Below are positions 24,333 to 32,788 of a stretch of DNA of 64,000 bases, piece by piece. This DNA comes from Candidatus Avelusimicrobium caledoniensis (GTDB lineage Bacteria; Elusimicrobiota; Elusimicrobia; Elusimicrobiales; Elusimicrobiaceae). The notes beneath the pieces were generated by a model that ran no database searches, was not told where the DNA came from, and saw only the letters and a program-made list of their open reading frames with translations. A program made the translations under genes and the position numbers. The DNA is taken from positions 1 through 64,000 of the forward strand of contig ONAM01000001.1 in the NCBI GenBank assembly GCA_900315795.1. Direction: 5' to 3'. Position 1 is the stretch's first letter; the number at the start of each line of letters is the position of its first letter.

Positions 24333-25550
24333 TTATTTATTCCTATTTTTATAATTTGTTACGTCTTCGCGCGTTTGGTTGCGGGTGTTGTCTACGGCCG
24401 CTAAATTGAGAATAATGCCCATCATCACCAAGGTCATAATTACCGATGAGCCACCGTATGAGAAAAACGGCAGAGCGATCCCTTTGGTGGGCATTAACCC
24501 AATGGCCATAGCCATATTAAAAAATGCTTGCAAACAAATCGTTATGCTCAACCCGAAAATTACCAAACTGTGAAAATGTGTTTTGGCTACGCGTGCTAAA
24601 CTAATTCCGCGCACCAGTAGCCAACAAAACCCCAATAAAATCAGCGAAATGCGAAACAGCCCAAATTCTTCGCACATCACGGAAAAAATAAAATCGGTAT
24701 GGGCTGCCGGCAGATATTCTAATTTAAGTTCGCTGTTGCCCAGCCCCTTGCCAAACCAACCGCCCGAACCTACCGCCAAAAACGATTGCACGAGCTGATA
24801 CCCGGTACTGCTCTCGGTAGCAAACGGGTTTAAGAACGAAAAGATACGCTCTCGGCGGTATCCCACAAAAAAGAGCTGTTGGATAATAAGCGGTGAAAGT
24901 ATAGCCGCCGGCACCAGTATATGCAAAAACCGCATTCCGGCTACCAACAACATACACACAAATACGATACCCATTAAAAACGGCGTGCCGAAGTCCCGCT
25001 CGGCCAAAATAAGCCCTAGCGTAATACCGGCTACAAACATGGGTTTAATTAACAGCCGCCAGTTTTTGGCCAATTTCCCGGCGACACCTTCTAAATAATC
25101 GGCTACATAAATAACCAGTGTTACTTTGGCAATTTCAGACGGCTGCAATTTAAAAAAACCAAAATCTATCCAGCGGTGTACGTTGGCTTGCGTACGGGTA
25201 AATAAAACAATAATCAACAAAACCCATGTTATATACATCAAGTTGATAGGACGCAACCATTTAAGCTGTTGCAATCTGTCATACGTTTGCGATAATATAA
25301 ACGCCGCCACTAAACCCATAGCGTCAAAAATTAGTTGCCGTTTGAAAAAAGCAGACGAATCAAATGCGCTGGATGAATAAGTAAACACCAACCCCGTCAT
25401 CACAAACGCCAGCGTGATAACCACCAACCGTTTATCCAAGCGAAGCGGCCGCCAACCGTGCTCCCGCTCCTTTTCTAAGCGGCGTCCGGCGGCAGATTTA
25501 TAAGCAAACGAATTGCGTTTACGCGGTGCTTTGCGAAATAGTTTGACCAT
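24333..25550 (-). CDS. ftsW: Lipid II polymerase FtsW (SEDS family)
   Basis: Septal peptidoglycan glycosyltransferase with about ten membrane helices. Family features include FLNPFATESSTGYQLVQSFLAVGSGG and the C-terminal GLMPTKGIALPFFSYGGSS. The basic cytoplasmic N-terminus (RKAPRKRNSFAYKSAAGRR) is typical. 405 aa. It lies between mraY and murG with 2-3 nt gaps, which supports FtsW over RodA. Confidence 0.95.
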   Translation of the reverse strand: MVKLFRKAPRKRNSFAYKSAAGRRLEKEREHGWRPLRLDKRLVVITLAFVMTGLVFTYSSSAFDSSAFFKRQLIFDAMGLVAAFILSQTYDRLQQLKWLRPINLMYITWVLLIIVLFTRTQANVHRWIDFGFFKLQPSEIAKVTLVIYVADYLEGVAGKLAKNWRLLIKPMFVAGITLGLILAERDFGTPFLMGIVFVCMLLVAGMRFLHILVPAAILSPLIIQQLFFVGYRRERIFSFLNPFATESSTGYQLVQSFLAVGSGGWFGKGLGNSELKLEYLPAAHTDFIFSVMCEEFGLFRISLILLGFCWLLVRGISLARVAKTHFHSLVIFGLSITICLQAFFNMAMAIGLMPTKGIALPFFSYGGSSVIMTLVMMGIILNLAAVDNTRNQTREDVTNYKNRNK

Positions 25551-25552
25551 AC

Positions 25553-26638
25553 TTATCTGATTTTAAGCGAGGCCAGCGCCAGTAACATTAGCATCAGCCC
25601 CACGATCCAAAACCGTACAATCACTTTTGGCTCGGCAATTCCCATGAGTTCAAAATGGTGATGAATGGGTGCCATTTTAAATAAGCGTTTGCCGTGTGTT
25701 AATTTAAAATATCCCATCTGCAACATTACAGAAACCGTTTCCAGTACAAAAATGCCGCCGGCAATCGGCAGGAGTAATTCTTGTTTCACACACAACGCCG
25801 CCGTACCGATAACGCCCCCCAAAAACAGCGAACTCGTATCGCCCATAAACACTTGGGCCGGATACGCGTTAAACCACAAGAACCCTAAACATGCTCCAAT
25901 GAGCGCGCCCATAAATACGGTAATTTCTCCCGCCCCGGGCACATAGATAATTTTTAAGTAGTCGGCAAATTGAATATTGCCTGCCAAATACGCAAAAATA
26001 CCGTATGTAACGGCCGTACACACCATACACCCGCTGGCAAGCCCGTCTAAGCCGTCCGTCAAATTAGTAGCGTTGGAAGATCCCACAATTACCAGCATCG
26101 CAAAGGCAAAATAAAATACCGATAAATCAATAAACATTTTGCTCATGTACGGGATAATAAGCGAAGTGGCGTAATCGGGGTTAGGCGGGTTAAGGCCCAA
26201 ATAGCTTACTACTACAAACGCGGTAAATAATTGGATAGCCAGTTTGATAGATGACTTCATGCCTTCGGGATTTTTCTTAACGAGTTTGGTGTAATCATCC
26301 ATGACGCCCGCAATTCCCAACGAAACCGTTGTAAATACCAGTAGCCACAAATAACCGCTGTCCAACCGCGCCCATAACAGTACGCTGACAATCAAGCTCA
26401 CAAAAATCAAAATACCGCCCATGGTCGGCGTGCCGCTTTTGGACAAATGCGATGCCGGCCCATATTCACGTTCAATTTGTTGTATTTTGTACGAGCGTAA
26501 TTTGGCTACCACGCGCGGCCCAATCAGCAACGTCAAAAAGAACGCCGTAAAAATAGCCGCTCCCGTACGAAACGTGATGTAACTAAAGATATTTAAAAAA
26601 CTAATATCGTCTTTAAACAGGGATAAGTAGTATAGCAT
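25553..26638 (-). CDS. mraY: Phospho-MurNAc-pentapeptide transferase
   Basis: Transfers phospho-MurNAc-pentapeptide to undecaprenyl phosphate to form lipid I. About ten membrane helices. Signatures: SGTPTMGGILI, the Asp pair in VMDDYTKLVKKNPEGM, NATNLTDGLDGLASG, and VFMGDTSSLFLGG with the His-rich loop MAPIHHHFELMG. 361 aa is standard. The start lies 5 nt after the murF stop. Confidence 0.98.
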   Translation of the reverse strand: MLYYLSLFKDDISFLNIFSYITFRTGAAIFTAFFLTLLIGPRVVAKLRSYKIQQIEREYGPASHLSKSGTPTMGGILIFVSLIVSVLLWARLDSGYLWLLVFTTVSLGIAGVMDDYTKLVKKNPEGMKSSIKLAIQLFTAFVVVSYLGLNPPNPDYATSLIIPYMSKMFIDLSVFYFAFAMLVIVGSSNATNLTDGLDGLASGCMVCTAVTYGIFAYLAGNIQFADYLKIIYVPGAGEITVFMGALIGACLGFLWFNAYPAQVFMGDTSSLFLGGVIGTAALCVKQELLLPIAGGIFVLETVSVMLQMGYFKLTHGKRLFKMAPIHHHFELMGIAEPKVIVRFWIVGLMLMLLALASLKIR

Positions 26639-26643
26639 GAAAG

Positions 26644-27990
26644 TTAGATCTCCTTAAAGATATTTTCAAAACACATGGAACGCGATGCTTTAATCAGGCA
26701 ACAGCTCCCGGGAACTAACGCTTTTTTTAATTCACCAAGCCACGCCCGCGAAGATAACGCATAGTGCGCACGCGCTCCGCACGCGGTTTTTAATACGTCG
26801 TAAGCGTATTTCATTTCCGGTCCGGCTAAAAACACTTCATCAATGTTATTATCCAATACGTAGCGGGCAATTAACTGGTGGTAATTTTTGGAGGTGGCTC
26901 CCAGTTCCTTCATGTCGCCCAGAACCGCCACGCGTTTGACGGCTTTTTCCCGTCCTAAAATTTCCAAGGCATTTTGCATACTGACCGGGTTAGCGTTGTA
27001 ACAATCTAAAATAAATTGTACGCCGTTTTTATGGCTACGCTCTAAACGCATGGGCATCGGTGTAAAACTAAGTAGCCCTTGGCGGATATTATCCATATAT
27101 AGCCCTAGCGAAATAGCTGCCGCCGCCGCAGCCGCCGCGTTTAGTTTATCATGGCGTTCAAAATGTTTATTTATGACGTAGGCCTCCCCTTTATACGTAA
27201 AGGAAAAGTCATCGGTTTCTAAAATGCGCAGGTCCGCTTGCGCATTAAACCCAAACGATAAACTCTTGCCTTTAAATTCTGTTTTTAACCGGGCCAGATA
27301 TTCGTTATCAGCATTGTAAACAAGAGTTCCACCGTGGTTTAAATGATGAGCAATTTCGGTTTTTGTTTTATATACGGTTTCCAAATCGCGGAAAAATTCC
27401 AAATGTGCCGCCGACACGTTGGTAATAACGGCCACATCGGGCAGTACTAAGCGGGCGGTTTCGTCAATATCACCCGGGTGGGAGGCCCCTAATTCAAAAA
27501 CGCCGAATTTGTGTTTAGGTTGGATTTCCAAGAGCGAAAACGGCACGCCGAATTGGTTGTTAAAATTACCCACGTTGGCCACTGTTTCTCCGGCGGTTTG
27601 GCAGATAGCGCGCAACATTTGTTTAGTAGTGCTTTTGCCGTTGGAGCCGGTAACGGCTACGATTTTAAGCGTGCTGTTTTGACGGTGATATTTGGACAGC
27701 GCTTGCAGCGCCAACAACGGATTTTTAACCAGAATAAAAGCGGCTTGTGTGTTTGCGGGGACGGTAAAACCTGCTTCTTCTGCCACAACGAGTTTAGCCC
27801 CTTGTTGTAAAACTTGCGGGATAAATTGGCGGGCATCGTATTTTTCCCCTTTAAGCGCAATAAACGCATCGCCCGGCGAGACCACCCGGCTGTCCGTTAC
27901 AAACGAGGTTACTTTATCTTCCGGGTTCCCCCCGACGAGTTTTCCTTCCATAACTTCGGCAATTTTGCGAAGTGTTAAATTTAATTTCAT
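26644..27990 (-). CDS. murF: UDP-MurNAc-tripeptide:D-Ala-D-Ala ligase
   Basis: Adds D-Ala-D-Ala to the UDP-MurNAc tripeptide. The ATP loop is VAVTGSNGKSTTKQML. Further Mur ligase features are FELGASHPGDID, TNVSAAHLEFF and DCYNANPVSMQNAL. 448 aa is normal. Placement directly after ftsI means murE is missing from its customary place; murC, murD, ftsQ, ftsA and ftsZ are also not in this window. Confidence 0.96.
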   Translation of the reverse strand: MKLNLTLRKIAEVMEGKLVGGNPEDKVTSFVTDSRVVSPGDAFIALKGEKYDARQFIPQVLQQGAKLVVAEEAGFTVPANTQAAFILVKNPLLALQALSKYHRQNSTLKIVAVTGSNGKSTTKQMLRAICQTAGETVANVGNFNNQFGVPFSLLEIQPKHKFGVFELGASHPGDIDETARLVLPDVAVITNVSAAHLEFFRDLETVYKTKTEIAHHLNHGGTLVYNADNEYLARLKTEFKGKSLSFGFNAQADLRILETDDFSFTYKGEAYVINKHFERHDKLNAAAAAAAAISLGLYMDNIRQGLLSFTPMPMRLERSHKNGVQFILDCYNANPVSMQNALEILGREKAVKRVAVLGDMKELGATSKNYHQLIARYVLDNNIDEVFLAGPEMKYAYDVLKTACGARAHYALSSRAWLGELKKALVPGSCCLIKASRSMCFENIFKEI

Positions 27991-28022
27991 GTGATTTCTC
28001 CTTCTTAAATTAAAATTATATT

Positions 28023-29723
28023 TTACTCAAAATCTAATTGGTCCGGCTTGACTCCCTTGCGCGCCAGTAGCGGCTGGGCAATTTCTTTAAAAACCGGTGC
28101 GGCCGCCGTGCCGCCAAAGGTGTATTTGGCCGGGTTATCCAAAATAACTAAAACGGTAAATTGCGGATCAGTAGCCGGCACAAAACCGCAAAACGACACG
28201 ACGTGGCTACGCTTGCCGTATCCGCCTTCTTTGCTTAATTTTTCAGCCGTACCGGTCTTGCCTGCCACGTTATACCCTGTAATTTGGGCCCGTTTACCCG
28301 AGCCGTTTTCAACGACGCTTTGTAATACTTTTGTTATGGTAGCGGCAGATTGCGGGTGTTTAAATACGTTACGTATCTTAATTGGTTTAGCATATTTTTC
28401 CACTTTGCCGTTAGCATATTCAATACGGTCAATTAAGTGCGGCTGCATCAGCACGCCTCCGTTGGCAATAGCGGAATAGGCGTTGATAAGCTGGATAGGC
28501 GTTACCGCAACGCCGTAGCCGTAACCTTTGGTAACGGTATCTACTTTGGTCCATTTGTTATACGGCAACACACTTCCTTTAGATTCGCCGTTAAAATTGA
28601 TATCTGTTTTAGAGCCAAAACCAAACGCTTTGATATAAAAGTATAAGTTTTTAGCTCCCAAATCAAGCGCAATTTTACCCGCGCCGATATTGGAAGAGAG
28701 TTGCATAATTTCCGGAACGGATAAATAATCTTTTTTGTGCTGGTTATCCCGCACGGTAAATCCTTTGATTACTTCCCATTTACGTCCGTCCATATCAATA
28801 CTGTCCGTCACGCGCACGGTACCGGCATCTAAGGCAGAGGCGATGGCAATGGTTTTAAACGTAGAGCCCGGCTCATAGGTAAACTGGAAAGCCAGCGATT
28901 GTCCGTCTTTAGCCGGATACGAAGCGGCGGCTAAAATGCGTCCTGTTTTGGGCTCTTGCACCAGGGCCACGCCGTGTTCTGCGCCCACTTCCTCTACGGC
29001 TTTTTGAAGGGCGGTTTCGGTGTAATATTGGGCAACGGCATCAATCGTCAAATAGACGTTTCCTACCGAGCGTTCTTCCTTGAGTTTGCGGTCATAAATC
29101 ACGGCTCCGCGGCGGGCATGCTTGGCGCGTTTTTTACTGATGTCCTGGCTGAGCTCTTTGTTAAACATTTGTTCAATACCCGATAAGCCGAAATTTTTAG
29201 AGTTGGCCGTCCCTAATATATCTAAAGCGCTGTCCCCGTACGGGTGGATACGTTCATATTCGGGGGTAAGCTCCAGCCCTTGCCCCAACGACGTATGCAA
29301 CATTTCTTCCATTTGGATATAGACGTCGGGCTTTATTTTTTTAGCTACAAAGAAAAACGGGCTGTGCTTATTCCATTTTTCCAAGATTTGTTTTTTGGGT
29401 AGGCCCAAGATTTTGGCTAAAAAATCAACGGTCTTGTTTTTATCTTTTACGTAGCGTTTGCTGATACCGCACGAGTGGGTGCGTACCGATTCGGCCAACG
29501 TTTTACCGTTGACGTCTAAAATTTTTCCGCGTAAGCGGTCCTCGGATAAGTAGTTATAAATAGCACGCTCGGCTTTAGAGGCAAATGCCTCGTGCAAGAA
29601 CGTTTGCATATAGAAAAGCCGTATAAAAATAATTAGCGGGATAAACAACATCAAAAGCCCCATAATACGCATACGGCTTTTAATGTTAAACACCACCGGA
29701 GAAGCTACTTTCTTTTTAAACAT
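28023..29723 (-). CDS. ftsI: Septal transpeptidase FtsI (PBP3-type)
   Basis: Cross-links septal peptidoglycan. An N-terminal membrane helix (IMGLLMLFIPLIIFIRLFYM) precedes the dimerisation domain and a transpeptidase domain with the three active-site motifs: STFK (catalytic Ser, in EPGSTFKTIA), SSN and KTG (AGKTGTAEK). 566 aa, without PASTA repeats. It is preceded by ftsL, the usual order. Confidence 0.96.
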   Translation of the reverse strand: MFKKKVASPVVFNIKSRMRIMGLLMLFIPLIIFIRLFYMQTFLHEAFASKAERAIYNYLSEDRLRGKILDVNGKTLAESVRTHSCGISKRYVKDKNKTVDFLAKILGLPKKQILEKWNKHSPFFFVAKKIKPDVYIQMEEMLHTSLGQGLELTPEYERIHPYGDSALDILGTANSKNFGLSGIEQMFNKELSQDISKKRAKHARRGAVIYDRKLKEERSVGNVYLTIDAVAQYYTETALQKAVEEVGAEHGVALVQEPKTGRILAAASYPAKDGQSLAFQFTYEPGSTFKTIAIASALDAGTVRVTDSIDMDGRKWEVIKGFTVRDNQHKKDYLSVPEIMQLSSNIGAGKIALDLGAKNLYFYIKAFGFGSKTDINFNGESKGSVLPYNKWTKVDTVTKGYGYGVAVTPIQLINAYSAIANGGVLMQPHLIDRIEYANGKVEKYAKPIKIRNVFKHPQSAATITKVLQSVVENGSGKRAQITGYNVAGKTGTAEKLSKEGGYGKRSHVVSFCGFVPATDPQFTVLVILDNPAKYTFGGTAAAPVFKEIAQPLLARKGVKPDQLDFE

Positions 29724-29725
29724 AA

Positions 29726-29980
29726 TTACTTATCTAACACTACTACCCGCGTCGGGTGGATAGGAGTGAGTCCAAAATCTTCTTTGGCTTGTTGGGAAAT
29801 GCGCTGGGGATTAGACAGACGCAAAATTTCCAACTTTAAATATTGGTTACGGGCTTCTTTAATATCCACTTCGTTTTGCAATTGCCCGATCGTGCGGCCC
29901 GAGCGGTTTACTTCAATGCGAAGCCATACCACTCCAAACGCAAGTACCGCTGTTAAGAACATAATTTTAAAAATAGGCAT
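29726..29980 (-). CDS. ftsL: Cell division protein FtsL-like
   Basis: 84 aa with one N-terminal membrane helix (FKIMFLTAVLAFGVVWLRIEV) and a following heptad-like coiled-coil segment (IGQLQNEVDIKEARNQYLKLEILRLSNP). FtsL is poorly conserved in sequence. The call rests on size, topology, the L-x-x-P turn and its place between rsmH and ftsI. It would act in the divisome with FtsB and FtsQ. Start overlaps the rsmH stop by one base. Confidence 0.85.
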   Translation of the reverse strand: MPIFKIMFLTAVLAFGVVWLRIEVNRSGRTIGQLQNEVDIKEARNQYLKLEILRLSNPQRISQQAKEDFGLTPIHPTRVVVLDK

Positions 29981-30864
29981 CAGTGTATCCTCTCTATCAC
30001 GCGAAGTTTTGCACTTCGGGCGCGGCGGTTGTGACGAATTTCGTCGTATGTAGGGGCCATAGCGTGTTTATTAACCGGTTGCCACTCCCCGCTTTGGGCA
30101 AGTGCCTTAAAGCGGTTTTTTACCAGCCGGTCTTCTAAAGAGTGGAACGTCAATATCGCTACCCGCCCGTGTTCGCGCACCAGTTGCGGTAAATGCGCGA
30201 GGATGTTTTCCACCGCATCCAATTCGCCGTTACACGCAATACGAAGTGCCTGGAATGTTTGCGTAGCGGGATGTTTTTTACCGTAACGCGGAACAACGCG
30301 CTCTACGATTTCTTTTAAAGCGGTGGTGGTTTGAATAGGGGCTTGTTTGCGCGCGGACATAATGGCTAAGGCAATTTTGGCGGCGTGGCGTTCTTCGCCG
30401 TAATCAGTCAAAATACGTTCCAGTTCCGTCAGCGGCCACGTATTGACGATATCGGCGGCTGTTAAGGTGGCCGTTAAATCAAAACGCATATCTAACGGAC
30501 CGTCTTTGAGTAAACTAAATCCGCGGGCCGGGTTATCCAGTTGGTACGAACTGAGCCCCAAATCTAATAATACGCCGTCCACGCCCGTTATACCGGCTTT
30601 GCGCAACACTTCGGGGGCTCGGGTATAACTGGCGTGGAAAGTTTGCAAGCGTTCATCGGCTACGCGCTGACGGGCCATGGCAAGGGCTTCTTCGTCCTTA
30701 TCAAACCCTAAAATTTTAGCATTCGGCCCTAAGCGGCTTAAAAAATAGCGCGCATGACCGCCCAACCCCAAGGTGCCGTCCATATAAACACCGTCTTGTT
30801 TTTGCAGTAACAAATCGGCAATTTGCTCTGCCATAATGGGAATATGCGTCCACGTTTGGCTCAT
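29980..30864 (-). CDS. rsmH: 16S rRNA m4C1402 methyltransferase
   Basis: Methylates C1402 in the ribosomal P site using SAM. SAM loop DGTLGLGGHARYFL, then GVLLDLGLSSYQLDNPARGFS, DMRFD and TFHSLEDRLVKNRF are diagnostic. 294 aa. Its ATG overlaps the stop of the metallopeptidase gene by 4 nt. It normally opens the dcw cluster behind mraZ; no mraZ is present here. Confidence 0.97.
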   Translation of the reverse strand: MSQTWTHIPIMAEQIADLLLQKQDGVYMDGTLGLGGHARYFLSRLGPNAKILGFDKDEEALAMARQRVADERLQTFHASYTRAPEVLRKAGITGVDGVLLDLGLSSYQLDNPARGFSLLKDGPLDMRFDLTATLTAADIVNTWPLTELERILTDYGEERHAAKIALAIMSARKQAPIQTTTALKEIVERVVPRYGKKHPATQTFQALRIACNGELDAVENILAHLPQLVREHGRVAILTFHSLEDRLVKNRFKALAQSGEWQPVNKHAMAPTYDEIRHNRRARSAKLRVIERIH

Positions 30865-32141
30865 GGTGTTCTCCCCCAGTACTGGTTGGCATCCACCGTC
30901 TGTAATTTGTTAATTTTAGTTTTTTGCGCAGCCGGCTTAGGTGCTGGCTTGGATGCAGGTTTAGCCGGCGGCGGAGTTTGCGGCGCGGTATTTAAGCGCG
31001 ACGAAATGGTGCGCGGCGTTGAAGACGGTTTAGGGGTTGCTTGCGCGGTGGGTTGTATACCGTCGGCCGGAGGCAACTGTTTAGTCATCGCTGAAGGCGG
31101 CTGCGTGTTTAAAATGCGGCCCTCTTGATACGCTTTTTGTAAATCGTGCAACCACACGTTTTGTAAGACGCTTACTTTGTTAAACGGCATGCCGTACGCG
31201 TGATACAACGCTTGGTGTAACGGCGTTTTGCTTTTTAATTCATTACAAAATTTATAAAACTCATCGCGCGAGCGGGTATTGAGCAAATAATCAACCAAGC
31301 TGTATGCTTGCGTATACCACAGTTCGGCTTGCTCGGTATCGTAGGAATCTAAATTTTCCGTAGCGGTCATTTCATCCAGCGGGATAATATCGCCCGCCAC
31401 CACCCGGCGCAAGCTGTGGTCTATCCACGAGGGTTTTTGTTTTGACTCGTAAATTTGCATGTATACGGCAATACCCTCGCTAAGCCACAGGGGCGAAATG
31501 GTGGGCAAGAAATAGCCGTCAAAATACAAGTGTGTCAGTTCATGCACGGACAGCGGATAGAAACTTCCCCCCTCAATTACATACATGGTATCGGCCTGTA
31601 AATCTGACGACGCCCCAGACCACGAAGGTAAATGGGTAAAATCGTGGTAACTGTTTTTATCGGCAAAGAGCATGACGAGAATTTTACTGGGTTTGACCAC
31701 AATGGTAAACGGGGTTAAGTCCAACATCAAATTGCCATGGATAGTATCCAACGTCGTTTTAATACTGGCGGTAACGGGGTTGGTTTGGCGGTAAATCAAA
31801 TAGTTAAATGTGTCTGCCGTCATAAAACCGGGTGGCGGCGGAGCCCAACGCACTTTATGCACGGAATCGGCCGGACGGATGGCTTGCGTGGGGATCGCTT
31901 CTATACCGACGGTTTGGCCGGACGAAGGCACGGGCGAATTAGTTACACTTGTGGGCATTTCCAACGTGCGGGAGCGTTGCTCTGCCGGTTGGGAAGAGGC
32001 GGGGCGGTTGGTGGAGCGGGGTTTATCGGAAAATACGGCGTTGACAACGTCTTTGAGGTCCCACGCGTTTGCCGCCGCGAGGCCCAAACCGACCACCAGC
32101 ATAAACACAAACCCGAATTTTAAGAAAGAGTTATCGTTCAT
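30861..32141 (-). CDS. Membrane-anchored zinc metallopeptidase (MA clan), 426 aa
   Basis: The catalytic motif HELTHLYFDGYF (HExxH) is followed about 20 residues later by WLSEGIAVYMQ, whose Glu can be the third zinc ligand, the gluzincin arrangement of MA-like peptidases. An N-terminal hydrophobic segment (FGFVFMLVVGLGLAAANAW) anchors it outside the cytoplasm. Two Pro/Ser/Thr-rich stretches flank the catalytic domain: residues about 35-90 and the last 70 residues, which end in an Ala/Pro/Lys run. It sits between rsmG and rsmH with overlaps on both sides, an unusual place. A role in envelope remodelling is inference from the neighbours only. Confidence 0.85.
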   Translation of the reverse strand: MNDNSFLKFGFVFMLVVGLGLAAANAWDLKDVVNAVFSDKPRSTNRPASSQPAEQRSRTLEMPTSVTNSPVPSSGQTVGIEAIPTQAIRPADSVHKVRWAPPPPGFMTADTFNYLIYRQTNPVTASIKTTLDTIHGNLMLDLTPFTIVVKPSKILVMLFADKNSYHDFTHLPSWSGASSDLQADTMYVIEGGSFYPLSVHELTHLYFDGYFLPTISPLWLSEGIAVYMQIYESKQKPSWIDHSLRRVVAGDIIPLDEMTATENLDSYDTEQAELWYTQAYSLVDYLLNTRSRDEFYKFCNELKSKTPLHQALYHAYGMPFNKVSVLQNVWLHDLQKAYQEGRILNTQPPSAMTKQLPPADGIQPTAQATPKPSSTPRTISSRLNTAPQTPPPAKPASKPAPKPAAQKTKINKLQTVDANQYWGRTP

Positions 32142-32788
32142 TTTCCGTCCTTAGTAAAACACACCAAGTACCGCGTTCTTGTATCCGCGGGTAACGTATA
32201 AACCGTTTCTTGCGTAAAATGCGCTTGGTATTTTTCCGGCTCCACATGGGCACGTTGGGAGGTTTCCCCCTGATAGGCGATAAATACGCCCCCGGGCTTA
32301 ACTGCGCCCAAGCAAATGCCTAAAATATCGGGCAGTTGGCCCATGGCACGTTCTGTAACAAAATCGGCCTGTAAATCTTTTTTCTCGCCCAAGCGTACAT
32401 TTTTAACTTGCACGTTTTTGAGGCCCAGTTGTAAAATGGCCCAATTCATAAACGCGCAACGTTTCTCAATGCTTTCTACAAGCGTCACTTGCGTACCGGG
32501 TAACGTGGCGGCTATGGTTAAGCCGATATATCCCGCGCCGGAGCCCGCATCTATAAGTGAGAAATTTGCTAATTTTTTTTGCACGGCCAGTTGTTGCACG
32601 CACGACGCTCCTTGCAAACCGTCGCAAATATGGCGCGTTAATACTTCGCGCAAATCAGCCGCACTGGTTAAATTTAAAAAGTCTTTTTTCTGCCACACAA
32701 GCTGTGCATATTGCACAAGCGTTTGTGCTTGTTGTTCGCCGAGCGGCAAGTTAATTTGATGCGCAAAATCAGTGAGAATCTGCCACAT
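32138..32788 (-). CDS. rsmG: 16S rRNA m7G527 methyltransferase
   Basis: SAM-dependent methyltransferase with DAGSGAGYIGLTIAATLPGTQVTLVES (in parts) and RAMGQLPDIL. The frame is open to 32812, but ATG 32788 has TTTAGGAG 8 nt upstream, so I use it (216 aa, the usual size). The start overlaps the mnmG 3' end by 20 nt. The order mnmE-mnmG-rsmG is conserved across bacteria. Confidence 0.94.
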   Translation of the reverse strand: MWQILTDFAHQINLPLGEQQAQTLVQYAQLVWQKKDFLNLTSAADLREVLTRHICDGLQGASCVQQLAVQKKLANFSLIDAGSGAGYIGLTIAATLPGTQVTLVESIEKRCAFMNWAILQLGLKNVQVKNVRLGEKKDLQADFVTERAMGQLPDILGICLGAVKPGGVFIAYQGETSQRAHVEPEKYQAHFTQETVYTLPADTRTRYLVCFTKDGK

